Source: Lachnospiraceae bacterium (GTDB lineage Bacteria > Bacillota > Clostridia > Lachnospirales > Lachnospiraceae). Taken from it: a DNA stretch of 34,260 nt. Below the pieces are notes generated by a model. It saw only the letters and a program-made list of their open reading frames with translations, did not search any database and had not been told where the DNA came from. The stretch is taken from positions 1-34,260 of the forward strand of contig JAFRGQ010000062.1 in assembly GCA_017433725.1 (NCBI GenBank), read 5' to 3'. Positions 16,088-24,792 of this stretch are shown here, piece by piece; position 1 is the stretch's first letter, and each line of letters starts with the position of its first letter. The translations under genes and the position numbers were made by a program.

Positions 16088-17770
16088 ATGGAGAAAAATA
16101 GAACACCGGTAGTTTTTGTTTTGATTTTGGCCGGAGTCGTTGCTGTCCTTGGCATCATTGCATTTGCAATCGGGCGCGTGACACCGACCAAAGAGCGGAT
16201 GGATCTGAAAAGCTATTTTAATATTACCTCGGACGATGAAGTAGCAATTATAACGGATGACGGAATCGAGGAAATAAACGGCAGGATCATTGACGGGGAA
16301 ATATTCCTCCCGTACGATGAGGTTTCAAATGATATCTCCGGAAGCATTTTTTATGACGATGTTGCCAATATAATGATTGTGACCACACCGACGGAAAAGA
16401 TGCGGTTCGATGCGACCAATGAGATACGGGTAGTGGACGATGTAAGGTATGTCGCTCTCGGACTTGTTCAGGATTATGCAAACGCAGAAATTACGCAGTT
16501 CGATGCCCCCGCCAGAGTTGTGATAAAGAGTCGCTTCAAGTGCAACGCCGAGACCACAGTCAGCGATGCATATGTGCGATACCGTGCAGGAATCAAGAGC
16601 AAAGTCCTGACGGAAGTTAAGAAAGACGCGCAGGTAAAAGTGCTGGATGTGAAAGCGGACGGAAGTGCCGACAGCCGCAAGGTCGATGGCTGGACGCTGA
16701 TTCAGACAGAAGACGGTTTTCTGGGATATGTTGAGGATAAGTGCCTGGACGGCAAGATTTTTATCAGGGAAGACGAGCCTGTCATCAAAACGGGTGCGTA
16801 TACACATATTCTGCGGAGCGAAAAAATAAATCTTGTTTATCATCAGGTCACCTCACAGGCGTCAAATGATGCTCTTATGCAGAGTCTTACAAATGTAACC
16901 GGAATAAATGTCATTGCACCGACCTGGTTCTTCCTTAATTCGGCAACAGGTGAACAGACCTCCATTGCTTCGGAGAGCTATGTGCAGACTGCTCACAGCC
17001 TCGGGCTGCAGGTCTGGGCTGTGATGAACGATTTTGACGGTCAGGTCAACGCACCGTCTGAAACTATGGCGGCACTCTCGTCGGACGCCGTGAGAGAGAA
17101 GCTTGTTGCCGATACGATCGCTATGACGCTTGCATCGGGAGCAGACGGCATAAATATTGATTATGAAAATGTATCTGAAGAGTGCGCTCCGTATTTCCTC
17201 CAGTTCGTTAGGGAAATGTCCATAGGCTGCCGGAATTCCGGGCTCATCCTTTCTATATGTGATTATGTACCTGCTTATACAAAATACCTCAATCGCAGGG
17301 AGCAGGCACGGGTCGCGGATTATGTCATCTGTATGTGCTATGATGAGCACCGTCCGGGTTCTCCTGAGGCCGGATCGGTCTCTTCGATCTCGTTTGTAAA
17401 AGACGGTATAAAAGATACTCTCGATGAAGTTCCTCCGGAACAGACTATAGTTGCTATTCCCTTCTTTACCAGACTCTGGATGACTACCAGTGAGGAAGCC
17501 CCGGCCAGCAACGTATACGGAATGAGCGACGCTTGGAACTGGGTGACGAAAACCGGTCTGGAGGTCAACTGGGATAACGAAGCTGCCCAGAATTATGTGG
17601 AGATGCAGGATGATGTCACGTATTACCAGATGTGGCTTGAAGATGCTGCATCCATCGAGGAGAAGGTAAAGCTCATCGAGGAATATAGCTGTGCAGGCGT
17701 CGCAGAATGGAAACTCGGACTTGAGACATCGGATGTCTGGGCTGTTATCGCCAATCATCTGGCCGGATGA
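16088..17770 (+). CDS. Membrane-anchored GH18-family protein with SH3 domain
   Basis: A 560-residue surface protein. One N-terminal membrane helix (about 8-28) anchors it. It is followed by a copper-amine-oxidase-like N domain (about 55-125), a bacterial SH3 domain (about 155-225) and a glycosyl hydrolase 18 barrel (about 245-558). The active-site strand reads DGINIDYE: Asp353, Asn356, Asp358, Glu360. The catalytic Glu and the neighbouring Asp are present, but the first of the paired inner Asp positions is Asn, as in spore-cortex and YaaH/YdhD-like GH18 proteins. A peptidoglycan or cell-wall glycan substrate is likely but not proven. tsaC starts 18 nt after the stop, so both are probably co-transcribed. 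RBS is weak (AAAGAGAG). Confidence 0.88.
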   Translation: MEKNRTPVVFVLILAGVVAVLGIIAFAIGRVTPTKERMDLKSYFNITSDDEVAIITDDGIEEINGRIIDGEIFLPYDEVSNDISGSIFYDDVANIMIVTTPTEKMRFDATNEIRVVDDVRYVALGLVQDYANAEITQFDAPARVVIKSRFKCNAETTVSDAYVRYRAGIKSKVLTEVKKDAQVKVLDVKADGSADSRKVDGWTLIQTEDGFLGYVEDKCLDGKIFIREDEPVIKTGAYTHILRSEKINLVYHQVTSQASNDALMQSLTNVTGINVIAPTWFFLNSATGEQTSIASESYVQTAHSLGLQVWAVMNDFDGQVNAPSETMAALSSDAVREKLVADTIAMTLASGADGINIDYENVSEECAPYFLQFVREMSIGCRNSGLILSICDYVPAYTKYLNRREQARVADYVICMCYDEHRPGSPEAGSVSSISFVKDGIKDTLDEVPPEQTIVAIPFFTRLWMTTSEEAPASNVYGMSDAWNWVTKTGLEVNWDNEAAQNYVEMQDDVTYYQMWLEDAASIEEKVKLIEEYSCAGVAEWKLGLETSDVWAVIANHLAG

Positions 17771-17788
17771 TGAGGAGTCAGATAGTAT

Positions 17789-18844
17789 ATGGAGACAGAA
17801 TATTTAAAACTTGATCCGGTTTCGCCTGATCCGGAGGTGATTAGGCGGGCAGGAGATATCCTGAAACGAGGGGGACTTGTTGCATTTCCCACCGAAACGG
17901 TCTATGGACTGGGCGGTGATGCGCTGAACCGGGAAGCGGCAAGGAAGATTTATGCTGCCAAGGGACGTCCCTCCAACAATCCGCTTATAGTACATATTGC
18001 CGATATGGAGCATCTTGAGGCTATCGCGGCTGAAATACCGGAGAAAGCAAGAAAGATTGCTTCGATCTGGTGGCCGGGACCGCTGACAATGATATTCAAT
18101 AAGAAGGATATTGTGCCGGATGCCACGAGCGGCGGTCTGCCTACCGTCGCTGTCCGTATGCCGAACCATCCCATAGCGTTGGAATTGATCCGCGCGGCAG
18201 GGGGATATATTGCGGCTCCTTCGGCCAACACCTCCGGCAGACCGTCACCGACGATCGCAGAACATGTTCGCGAGGATCTCGACGGAAAAATCGATATGAT
18301 TCTTGACGGCGGAGAGGTCAGAATAGGTCTGGAATCGACAATCGTGGATTTTACGGATGAGATTCCGATGATGCTCAGGCCGGGCTATATCAATATGGAA
18401 AAGCTGGAGGAGATACTCGGGGAGGTTCTGATCGATCCTGCTATTCTCGATGAGAATGCGAGTGAAAATATTAGGCCGAAAGCACCGGGTATGATGTATC
18501 GCCACTATGCACCCAAAGCGCAGCTTACGATCGTGGAGGGCGGTGAGAAAGAGGTAGTCGACAGGATCCTCGAGCTTGCTGCACAATCCTGCCGGGAAGG
18601 AAAGTCTGTCGGGATCATTGCCGCAGACGAAACGGCGGAGTCCTATAAGGATTATGACGTTAAGAACATCGGCAGCAGGGAGACCGATAAGGAGATTGCG
18701 AGGCGGCTATTTCGGGTCCTGAGAGAATTCGACGATGAGGGGACGGACGTCATTCTCTCCGAATCATTCGAGACGCCGAGGATGGGGCAGGCTATTATGA
18801 ACCGGCTTCTGAAAGCGGCGGGACACCGGGTCATTTACGTGTGA
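17789..18844 (+). CDS. tsaC: Threonylcarbamoyl-AMP synthase (Sua5/TsaC type)
   Basis: This enzyme makes threonylcarbamoyl-AMP from threonine, bicarbonate and ATP, the first step of t6A modification at position 37 of ANN-decoding tRNAs. It has 351 residues, the long Sua5/YwlC form. The N-terminal YrdC domain (about 10-210) shows FPTETVYGLGGDA, KGRPSNNPLIVH, WPGPLTMI and PSANTSGRPSPT. The linker HYAPKAQ (about 245) leads to the Sua5-specific C-terminal domain. GAGGAG lies 11 nt before the ATG. It follows the GH18 gene closely, a partnership without obvious functional meaning. Confidence 0.95.
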   Translation: METEYLKLDPVSPDPEVIRRAGDILKRGGLVAFPTETVYGLGGDALNREAARKIYAAKGRPSNNPLIVHIADMEHLEAIAAEIPEKARKIASIWWPGPLTMIFNKKDIVPDATSGGLPTVAVRMPNHPIALELIRAAGGYIAAPSANTSGRPSPTIAEHVREDLDGKIDMILDGGEVRIGLESTIVDFTDEIPMMLRPGYINMEKLEEILGEVLIDPAILDENASENIRPKAPGMMYRHYAPKAQLTIVEGGEKEVVDRILELAAQSCREGKSVGIIAADETAESYKDYDVKNIGSRETDKEIARRLFRVLREFDDEGTDVILSESFETPRMGQAIMNRLLKAAGHRVIYV

Positions 18845-19079
18845 ATTTGCACGTTCCGGGAACATTATTTTTGTATGGAAAGAAGAAGCGGTGCAATGCA
18901 TGGCTGTAGGTGCACATTCATTTGCATAAAGTGACAAAAGCTTTCTTCTGGAAATAAATACCAGAACTTCCGCTTTGCGCGCGAAGCTTCGGTAAATCAT
19001 TGCAACTTGAATAAGGCGTAAAGAATGCATAAAAGGAACGCCAGGGACTGAAAGCATATGCTTTCTGAGAGGAGGAAAC
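18845..19079 (+). promoter_or_regulatory. Leader region of upp with a 16-bp palindrome
   Basis: No gene is seen in these 235 nt. A possible promoter, TTGAAT (19007-19012) with TAAAAG 17 bp on, is weak. A perfect palindrome, GAAAGCATATGCTTTC, lies at 19050-19065, directly before the GAGAGGAGG ribosome-binding site of upp. It may be an operator or an RNA hairpin (6-bp stem, ATAT loop) that affects ribosome access. Confidence 0.45.
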
Positions 19080-19709
19080 ATGGGTAAGGTATTTATTATG
19101 GATCATCCGCTGATTCAGCATAAGATCGGAATTATTCGCAACATTGAGACGGGCACAAAGCAGTTTCGAGAGCTGATTTCGGAGATCGCTACACTTGAGT
19201 GCTTTGAGGCGACAAGAGATCTCGAATTGGAAGAGTATCCTGTCACCACCCCGATGGGAGATACAGTCTGCAAGAAGATCGCAGGAAAAAAACTGGCAAT
19301 CATCCCGATCCTCCGCGCCGGTCTCGGCATGGTATCGGGCATGGAAACACTTCTTCCGGCAGCAAAGATCGGTCATATCGGTCTCTATCGTGATCATGAG
19401 ACGCTGGAGCCGGTAGAATACTTCTGCAAGCTTCCGGCCGATATCGAGGACAGAGATGTATTCGTGGTCGACCCGATGCTCGCTACGGGCGGATCCGCCA
19501 ACGATGCGATCGCACAGCTGAAGAAGCACGGATGCACACGCATTCGGTTCCTGTGCATCATAGCTGCACCTGAAGGCGTGAAGGCTCTGACAGAGGCTCA
19601 TCCGGATGTCGATGTTTACATCGGAGCGCTGGATGATCACCTCAACGAGATCGGTTATATCGTTCCGGGCCTCGGCGATGCCGGCGATCGCATTTTCGGT
19701 ACAAAGTAA
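19080..19709 (+). CDS. upp: Uracil phosphoribosyltransferase
   Basis: This salvage enzyme converts uracil and PRPP to UMP. It has 209 residues, the usual length. Signatures are [13 protein letters not shown] near the N-terminus, ILRAGLGM (about 78-85), the PRPP-binding loop [12 protein letters not shown] (about 130-141) and the uracil-binding C-terminus [12 protein letters not shown]. An unusually strong GAGAGGAGG precedes the ATG, with a 16-bp palindrome just before it. The dCMP deaminase gene starts 28 nt after the stop, so the two pyrimidine genes form a likely operon, perhaps continuing into proS. Confidence 0.97.
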   Translation: MGKVFIMDHPLIQHKIGIIRNIETGTKQFRELISEIATLECFEATRDLELEEYPVTTPMGDTVCKKIAGKKLAIIPILRAGLGMVSGMETLLPAAKIGHIGLYRDHETLEPVEYFCKLPADIEDRDVFVVDPMLATGGSANDAIAQLKKHGCTRIRFLCIIAAPEGVKALTEAHPDVDVYIGALDDHLNEIGYIVPGLGDAGDRIFGTK

Positions 19710-19737
19710 AGCACATTCCAAGAGCAAGGGGGATTGT

Positions 19738-20226
19738 ATGAGCGAAAAGAGACAGGATTATCTGACGTGGGATGAGTATTTTATGGGCGTTGCATTCCTG
19801 AGCGGCATGCGCTCAAAAGATCCGAACACGCAGGTCGGCGCATGTATCGTCAGTGACGACAACAAGATCCTTTCCATGGGTTACAACGGGTTCCCGAAAG
19901 GGTGCTCGGACGATGATTTTCCGTGGAACCGGGACGGTGACGATCCGCTCAAGAACAAATATTTTTACTCGACACACAGTGAGCTGAATGCTATTCTGAA
20001 TTATCGGGGAGGCAGTCTCGAAGGAGCGAAAATCTATGTTTCTCTGTTCCCCTGCAATGAGTGCGCGAAAGCGATTATACAGGCAGGCATTCGAACAGTC
20101 ATTTATGATTGTGACAAATACGCGGATACACCGTCTGTCATCGCCTCCAAGAGGATGTTTGATGCGGCAGGCGTTCGCTATTATAAGTACAACCGCTCCA
20201 ATCGCGAGATGAAAATCAATCTGTAA
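19738..20226 (+). CDS. comEB: dCMP deaminase (ComEB-like)
   Basis: A 162-residue zinc deaminase converting dCMP to dUMP, the precursor of dTMP. Zinc and catalytic residues are in THSELNAI (His and Glu; Ser replaces the more common Ala between them) and PCNECAK (two Cys). The substrate-side sequence DPNTQVGACIV and the GYNGFP loop fit the family. The ATG at 19738 is chosen because AAGGGGG lies just before it; the open frame extends further upstream into upp but without family similarity. The ComEB name refers to the homologue in the Bacillus competence locus; here the context is pyrimidine salvage. Confidence 0.93.
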   Translation: MSEKRQDYLTWDEYFMGVAFLSGMRSKDPNTQVGACIVSDDNKILSMGYNGFPKGCSDDDFPWNRDGDDPLKNKYFYSTHSELNAILNYRGGSLEGAKIYVSLFPCNECAKAIIQAGIRTVIYDCDKYADTPSVIASKRMFDAAGVRYYKYNRSNREMKINL

Positions 20227-20256
20227 AGAAAACTTAGTAGGAAGAGGAAAGAACAA

Positions 20257-21705
20257 ATGGCACAGGATAAGAAACTTGTTGAATCAATCACATCCCGGGA
20301 AGTAGATTTTGCCCAGTGGTATACGGATGTCGTCAAGAAGGCGGAACTCACCGGATATACATCTGTAAAAGGCTGCATGGTATTTAAGCCGGCAGGTTAT
20401 GCAATCTGGGAAAACATCCGAGCAGAACTTGACCGCAGATTTAAGGAAACAGGCGTTGAAAATGTCTACCTGCCGATGTTCATTCCGGAAAGCCTTCTCG
20501 AGAAGGAAAAGGATCACGTTGAAGGGTTCGCACCGGAAGTTGCATGGGTCACACACGGCGGTCTGAACGAACTGCAGGAGCGCATGTGCGTACGTCCGAC
20601 ATCCGAGACACTTTTCTGTGATCTCTATAATAAGGATATCCAGTCTTACCGCGATCTTCCGAAGCTCTACAATCAGTGGTGCTCCGTAGTTCGCTGGGAG
20701 AAGACGACACGCCCGTTCCTCCGTTCCCGCGAGTTCCTGTGGCAGGAAGGCCATACTGCTCATGCTACCGCTGAGGAAGCGCAGGAGAGGACAGAGCAGA
20801 TGTTGAATGTTTACGCGGATTTCCTTGAGGATTTCCTGGCTATCCCCGTCGTCCGCGGACGGAAGACGGATAAGGAGAAATTCGCGGGCGCTGAAGCCAC
20901 CTATACGGTCGAGGCTCTTATGCATGACGGCAAAGCTCTTCAGTCCGGTACGAGCCACAATTTCGGCGACGGATTTGCAAAGGCGTTCGACATCCAGTTC
21001 ACGGATAAGGACAATAAGCTGAAGTACGTCCATCAGACATCATGGGGCATGACAACACGTCTGATCGGCGCTGTTATTATGGTTCACGGCGACGATTCCG
21101 GTCTCGTCCTTCCGCCTAAGGTCGCACCGACACAGTGCGTAGTTATTCCTATCCGCCAGAAGGCTGACGGCGTTATGGACAAGGCAGCCGAGATCCGCGA
21201 CATGCTGAAAGCGGCGGGTATTCGCACAAAGATTGACGACACGGATCGCTCACCGGGCTATAAGTTCGCGGAGCAGGAAATGCGCGGATTCCCGATGCGC
21301 GTTGAGATCGGACCGAAAGATATCGAGCGCGGCGAGTGCGTGCTCGTACGCCGCGACACACGCGAAAAGGTCCAGGTCAAGATAGAGGATGTGGCAGCGG
21401 AGTCCGCAAAATTGCTTGAGACGATCCAGAAGGATATGTTCGAGCGGGCGCTTGCATTCCGCAAGGAGCATACATACGAAGCGTTCACGTATGACGAGTT
21501 CAAGAAGACAGCGGATGAGAAGCCCGGATTCATCAAAGCTTACTGGTGCGGTGACGTGGCGTGCGAAGAGCAGATCAAAGCGGACACGACATGCACATCC
21601 AGATGTATGCCGCTTAGTGACGAGGCGGAGGCTCCGGAGGAGGCTACCTGCATCTGCTGCAGAAAGAAAGCCCGTAAGCTTGTGTACTGGGGTAAGGCTT
21701 ATTAA
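20257..21705 (+). CDS. proS: Prolyl-tRNA synthetase, archaeal/eukaryotic type
   Basis: This enzyme charges tRNA-Pro. It has 482 residues and lacks the INS editing domain of the standard bacterial form (about 570 residues), placing it in the archaeal/eukaryotic (ProS type 3) group found in many Clostridia. Class II motifs are visible: [48 protein letters not shown] and the [14 protein letters not shown] region. An anticodon-binding domain follows (about 285-385). The C-terminal zinc domain has Cys residues in WCGD, TSRCMP and CICC. No T-box leader precedes it: only 30 nt separate it from the dCMP deaminase, and AGGAAGAGG is the RBS. Confidence 0.96.
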   Translation: MAQDKKLVESITSREVDFAQWYTDVVKKAELTGYTSVKGCMVFKPAGYAIWENIRAELDRRFKETGVENVYLPMFIPESLLEKEKDHVEGFAPEVAWVTHGGLNELQERMCVRPTSETLFCDLYNKDIQSYRDLPKLYNQWCSVVRWEKTTRPFLRSREFLWQEGHTAHATAEEAQERTEQMLNVYADFLEDFLAIPVVRGRKTDKEKFAGAEATYTVEALMHDGKALQSGTSHNFGDGFAKAFDIQFTDKDNKLKYVHQTSWGMTTRLIGAVIMVHGDDSGLVLPPKVAPTQCVVIPIRQKADGVMDKAAEIRDMLKAAGIRTKIDDTDRSPGYKFAEQEMRGFPMRVEIGPKDIERGECVLVRRDTREKVQVKIEDVAAESAKLLETIQKDMFERALAFRKEHTYEAFTYDEFKKTADEKPGFIKAYWCGDVACEEQIKADTTCTSRCMPLSDEAEAPEEATCICCRKKARKLVYWGKAY

Positions 21706-21773
21706 CTAAACTTCCGACTTGTCACTTCAGGATAAGCTTTAATCGATATGATAGCTTAAGGAAGTTCTGGCAA

Positions 21774-21806
21774 AAACGGGCTGTTCAGGTTTGCGACAGC
21801 CTGTTT
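21774..21806 (+). terminator. Likely terminator after proS
   Basis: AAACGGGCTGT (21774-21784) pairs with ACAGCCTGTTT (21796-21806), with one wobble, around an 11-nt loop. The T-run is short (TTT then CCCTTT), so it may be leaky. Confidence 0.65.
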
Positions 21807-21865
21807 CCCTTTGTAATGGGGATTTTTACGGATGATTTTCATACCGAAAATGATGGGGTACGGCC

Positions 21866-23035
21866 GTGAGACTCAGATTTCCTGAACATGTAAAGGAAAT
21901 AATTGAAAAACTGGAAGAAAACGGATTTGAAGCTTTCGCCGTCGGAGGATGCGTGCGTGACACCATTCTCGCGAGGCAACCGAAGAAATGGGATATATCC
22001 ACATCCGCACTTCCGGAGCAGGTGAAGGCGGTATTTCCCTGCACGGATGATACCGAGAATGCGCGAGGATCCGTGACAGTTCTTCTCTATGGAGACAGAT
22101 ATGAGGTAACGACTTACCGAATCGATGCGGGATATGCGGAAGACCCCGGACTTTTGAAAGTCGCGTTCACGCCGAATATCGCAGATGATCTGAAGAGACG
22201 AGACTTTACGTTCAACGCGATGGCGTACAATGACAGAAGCGGACTGATCGATCCGTACGGCGGTATGAAGGATCTTCAGAAAAAGGTGATCCGCTGTGTA
22301 CAGGATGCCGATGAACGATTCGATGAGGACGCCTTGAGGATCGTAAGGGCGATACGATATGCCGCATGTCTCAATTTCAAGATTGAAGAGAAGACATGGT
22401 ATTCTATGGCGTCCCACACCGCAAAGCTCAGCGGGGTCAGTGCCGGACGTTTACGGACGGAGATCGTGAAGCTGCTTGTGTCGCCGCATCCGGAACTCTG
22501 GGGTGATTTGTATCAGCTGGGGATCACGGCAGTTATCATGACGGAATTTGACCGCTGTATGGAAACGCCTCAGGAGACGCCGCATCATTTTTATAATGTA
22601 GGGGAGCATACGATTCGCGTACTGACAGCCGTTCCGGAAGAGAAAGTCATACGTCTGGCGGCTCTCATGCATGATTTCGGCAAGCCGGAAGTGAGATTTC
22701 GAGACAGTCTCGGGAAGGACCACTTTAACGGTCACGATAAAAGAGGAGCTGAGATAGCCTCCGAGATCATGAGAAGGCTGGAGTTTGATCCGGATACGAC
22801 AGATAAGGTAGTGAGACTGATCACTTACCACGATTATCGGCCGGATGCGACGCCGAAAGCGGTTCAGAGAGCTGTTCGAAAGGTCGGAGAGGATCTGTTT
22901 CCGGCATATCTACAGCTCCAATGGGCGGATTGCCATGCGCAAAGCCTCTATAAGAGGCAGGAGAAGACGGAAAGAATACTCGGCGTTGCGCGAATCTATG
23001 AGGAACTGCAGCGGACAGAAGGAAAGAACAGTTAA
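21866..23035 (+). CDS. cca: CCA tRNA nucleotidyltransferase homologue with altered DxD motif
   Basis: A 389-residue class II nucleotidyltransferase fused to an HD domain. The family adds or repairs the 3' CCA end of tRNA. Visible parts are GGCVRD (27-32), the metal-binding strand [10 protein letters not shown] (39-48), [25 protein letters not shown] and, in the HD domain, ALMHDFGKP with [12 protein letters not shown]. The key oddity is Lys41-Trp-Asp43 where the family has Asp-x-Asp; the codon is AAA, at least two changes from an Asp codon. The first metal-binding carboxylate is therefore missing and activity is doubtful, although all else is conserved. The start is GTG at 21866, after GGGG; nearby ATGs are out of frame. 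trmL follows after 16 nt. Confidence 0.92.
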   Translation: MRLRFPEHVKEIIEKLEENGFEAFAVGGCVRDTILARQPKKWDISTSALPEQVKAVFPCTDDTENARGSVTVLLYGDRYEVTTYRIDAGYAEDPGLLKVAFTPNIADDLKRRDFTFNAMAYNDRSGLIDPYGGMKDLQKKVIRCVQDADERFDEDALRIVRAIRYAACLNFKIEEKTWYSMASHTAKLSGVSAGRLRTEIVKLLVSPHPELWGDLYQLGITAVIMTEFDRCMETPQETPHHFYNVGEHTIRVLTAVPEEKVIRLAALMHDFGKPEVRFRDSLGKDHFNGHDKRGAEIASEIMRRLEFDPDTTDKVVRLITYHDYRPDATPKAVQRAVRKVGEDLFPAYLQLQWADCHAQSLYKRQEKTERILGVARIYEELQRTEGKNS

Positions 23036-23051
23036 GAATTCGGGAGAGACT

Positions 23052-23543
23052 ATGGCGGGAATTATACTACATGAGCCGGAGATACCGGCCAATACGGGAA
23101 ACATCGGCAGGACCTGCGTGGCTACCGGAACGTCTCTTCATCTGATCGACCCTCTGGGATTTCAATTGACACAGAAGGCTCTGAAGCGCGCCGGTATGGA
23201 TTACTGGTCGAGACTTGAGGTCTGCAGATATATGAATTACGAGGATTTTCTGGAAAAAAATCCCGGAGCACGTATCTGGTATGCGACAACAAAAGCGAGG
23301 AGAAGCTATTCGGAAGTACATTTCAAACCCGATGATTTTATTATGTTCGGCAAAGAGAGCGCGGGAATTCCGGAGGAGATCCTCGTTGAAAACGAGGAGA
23401 AGTGCATCAGGATTCCGATGATTCCGGGTGAGAGATCACTCAATCTCTCAAATTCCGCGTCGATCATACTTTATGAGTTATTGAGGCAGAATGATTTCTG
23501 CGGACTTGAGACGGAAGGAGCTCTTCATCGCCTTCACTGGTGA
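23052..23543 (+). CDS. trmL: tRNA (cytidine/uridine-2'-O-)-methyltransferase TrmL
   Basis: A 163-residue minimal SpoU/SPOUT methyltransferase that methylates the ribose of the wobble base (position 34) in certain tRNA-Leu species. The three SPOUT motifs are clear: IPANTGNIGRTC (N-terminal), FGKESAGIPEE and the trefoil-knot NLSNSASIILYEL near the C-terminus. The length fits TrmL. The ATG at 23052 follows GGGAGAG; the open frame extends 69 codons upstream into cca in another frame and that part is a shadow. It is coupled to cca, so both tRNA-related genes are co-transcribed. Confidence 0.94.
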   Translation: MAGIILHEPEIPANTGNIGRTCVATGTSLHLIDPLGFQLTQKALKRAGMDYWSRLEVCRYMNYEDFLEKNPGARIWYATTKARRSYSEVHFKPDDFIMFGKESAGIPEEILVENEEKCIRIPMIPGERSLNLSNSASIILYELLRQNDFCGLETEGALHRLHW

Positions 23544-23589
23544 TAAAAGATCGTAAATGCGTGTTTCTGGTCGAAATAGATGCATTTTC

Positions 23590-23618
23590 TTGACAAGGGG
23601 ATTTAAAAGAGATATAAA
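23590..23618 (+). promoter_or_regulatory. Strong promoter for hup
   Basis: A perfect TTGACA (23590-23595) and TATAAA (23613-23618) are 17 bp apart. The leader is about 57 nt and contains the GGAGG ribosome-binding site. Confidence 0.88.
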
Positions 23619-23681
23619 TTTAATTAAGCTCTGGCTGAGAGTATGACTAAAAAAGAGAATGGTTTGTTAAGGAGGACTATC

Positions 23682-23963
23682 ATGAACAAGACTGATTTGA
23701 TTGCAGAAATTGCTAAAGAGACCGGTCTTACCAAGAAGGATGCTGCAAGTGCAGTGAATGCATTTGTAGACATTGTTTCAGAAGAACTGAAGAAAGGCGG
23801 CAAAGTTCAGCTTGTCGGTTTCGGTACATTTGAAATATCTGAGAGAGCTGCCCGCGAAGGAAGAAATCCTCAGACAGGTGAGGCGATGGAAATTCACTCA
23901 TCAAAAACTCCGAAATTTAAAGCCGGTAAAGCTTTAAAAGATTTTGTCAATGACAAGAAATAA
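23682..23963 (+). CDS. hup: HU family DNA-binding protein
   Basis: A 93-residue histone-like protein that binds and bends DNA as a dimer and compacts the nucleoid. It begins [20 protein letters not shown] and has the arm signature [23 protein letters not shown] with the conserved Pro at the arm tip. Length equals that of Bacillus HBsu plus one. The ATG at 23682 follows AAGGAGG; an in-frame ATG 13 codons upstream lacks both RBS and family similarity. The near-consensus promoter fits high expression. A terminator separates it from rqcP. Confidence 0.97.
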   Translation: MNKTDLIAEIAKETGLTKKDAASAVNAFVDIVSEELKKGGKVQLVGFGTFEISERAAREGRNPQTGEAMEIHSSKTPKFKAGKALKDFVNDKK

Positions 23964-23976
23964 ATCGGCAGAACAG

Positions 23977-24006
23977 AAGCTGTTGCGAAAAGCGGCAGCT
24001 TTTTTT
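23977..24006 (+). terminator. Terminator between hup and rqcP
   Basis: AAGCTGTTGC (23977-23986) pairs with GCGGCAGCTT (23992-24001), two G-T wobbles, around GAAAA, followed by a run of seven T ending at 24006. The rqcP ribosome-binding site starts only 5 nt later and no separate promoter is seen, so rqcP may depend on read-through. Confidence 0.88.
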
Positions 24007-24022
24007 CACGGGAGGAATTAAT

Positions 24023-24262
24023 ATGAGACTTGATAAATTTCTGAAAGTTTCGCGTCTGATCAAGAGACGTACGGTGGCAAATGAAGCCTGCGACGCCGGT
24101 CGCGTCTCAGTCAACGGTAAGATCGCGAAAGCTTCACAGGATGTGAAGACCGGTGACCGGATCGATATTCGATTCGGTGAAAAGGAAGTAAGCGTCGAAG
24201 TACAGGCTATTATGGACACGACGAAGAAGGAGAACGCAGCAGAAATGTACCGCTATATCTGA
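24023..24262 (+). CDS. rqcP: S4-domain RNA-binding protein RqcP (YabO)
   Basis: A 79-residue protein consisting of one S4 domain ([17 protein letters not shown], then [11 protein letters not shown] and [11 protein letters not shown]). In Bacillus this protein binds stalled 50S subunits and works with RqcH to add C-terminal alanine tails in ribosome quality control. The start is set by GGGAGGAATTAAT. It sits between hup and divIC, the normal place for yabO. The yabP and yabQ genes that usually follow it in spore formers are missing. Confidence 0.93.
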   Translation: MRLDKFLKVSRLIKRRTVANEACDAGRVSVNGKIAKASQDVKTGDRIDIRFGEKEVSVEVQAIMDTTKKENAAEMYRYI

Positions 24263-24420
24263 GACGCCGGACATGCGGGGACTTTACTTTGGACCGAATG
24301 CGGTGTAGAATTATTCAAGAGCGCTTTGGCGTTCTTGCCGCGACATGCGCGTATCATAGACTCTCGTTACGAGTATTGCGTGATGAAGAAATAAAAAAGC
24401 TGAGATTAAGGGGAGTATTT
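24263..24420 (+). promoter_or_regulatory. rqcP-divIC gap with promoter for divIC
   Basis: TTTACT (24283-24288) and TAGAAT (24306-24311) are 17 bp apart. The leader then has an 8-bp hairpin, AAGAGCGC (24317-24324) with GCGTTCTT (24329-24336, one wobble). No remnant of yabP or yabQ is recognisable. Confidence 0.55.
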
Positions 24421-24741
24421 ATGGGTAAAAAAAGGCGGAAACGCGGTCGGTCCGCTCGGGGGCCGAATCGTATGGCGATGAAGCTGATCACGATCATCGT
24501 GTGCATTCTGTTCGCAGTGCTTTTGATACAGGAAATCAACCTGAGACAGCGCATCCGCTACAATGATGAGACCCGCGAACAGCTGACTGAGCAGATCCGG
24601 GATGAAGAGGAACGAAAAGAGAGCATTCTGGCTCAGAAAGAGTATATGGAGACGGACGATTATATCAGAGAGATTGCAAGAGATTATCTTGGATTGGTCG
24701 ATGAGGATGATATTATTTTGAAAGAAAGAAAAGAGCCGTGA
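24421..24741 (+). CDS. divIC: Septum formation initiator, DivIC/FtsB family
   Basis: A 106-residue bitopic division protein. The N-terminus is strongly basic (MGKKRRKRGRSARG) and cytoplasmic. One membrane helix follows (about 20-40), then a coiled coil (about 42-75, rich in Glu/Arg/Gln) and a short C-terminal region (DYIREIARDYLGLVDEDDII) with the YLG-type motif of the family. In division it forms a complex with FtsL and FtsQ/DivIB. The ATG at 24421 follows AAGGGGAG. The terminator stem starts inside its last codons. Confidence 0.9.
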   Translation: MGKKRRKRGRSARGPNRMAMKLITIIVCILFAVLLIQEINLRQRIRYNDETREQLTEQIRDEEERKESILAQKEYMETDDYIREIARDYLGLVDEDDIILKERKEP

Positions 24742-24770
24742 CACAGTGACTGCTGTTGTCATGGCTTTTT
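24730..24770 (+). terminator. Terminator overlapping the divIC stop codon
   Basis: AAAGAGCCGTGACA (24730-24743) pairs with TGTCATGGCTTTTT (24757-24770), with two or three wobbles. The left arm contains the divIC stop codon (24739-24741). Confidence 0.82.
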
Positions 24771-24792
24771 CCTTGCTTGGACTGGAGAAAAA

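Noticed and set aside
19606-19737. N-terminal extension of the dCMP deaminase
   Set aside because: It lies inside upp in another frame; the family starts at the ATG at 19738 with AAGGGGG before it.
20227-20256. T-box leader for proS
   Set aside because: Only 30 nt lie between the dCMP deaminase stop and proS; no T-box sequence is present.
22845-23051. N-terminal extension of trmL by 69 codons
   Set aside because: The extension overlaps cca in another frame, has no similarity to TrmL, and the ATG at 23052 has its own ribosome-binding site.
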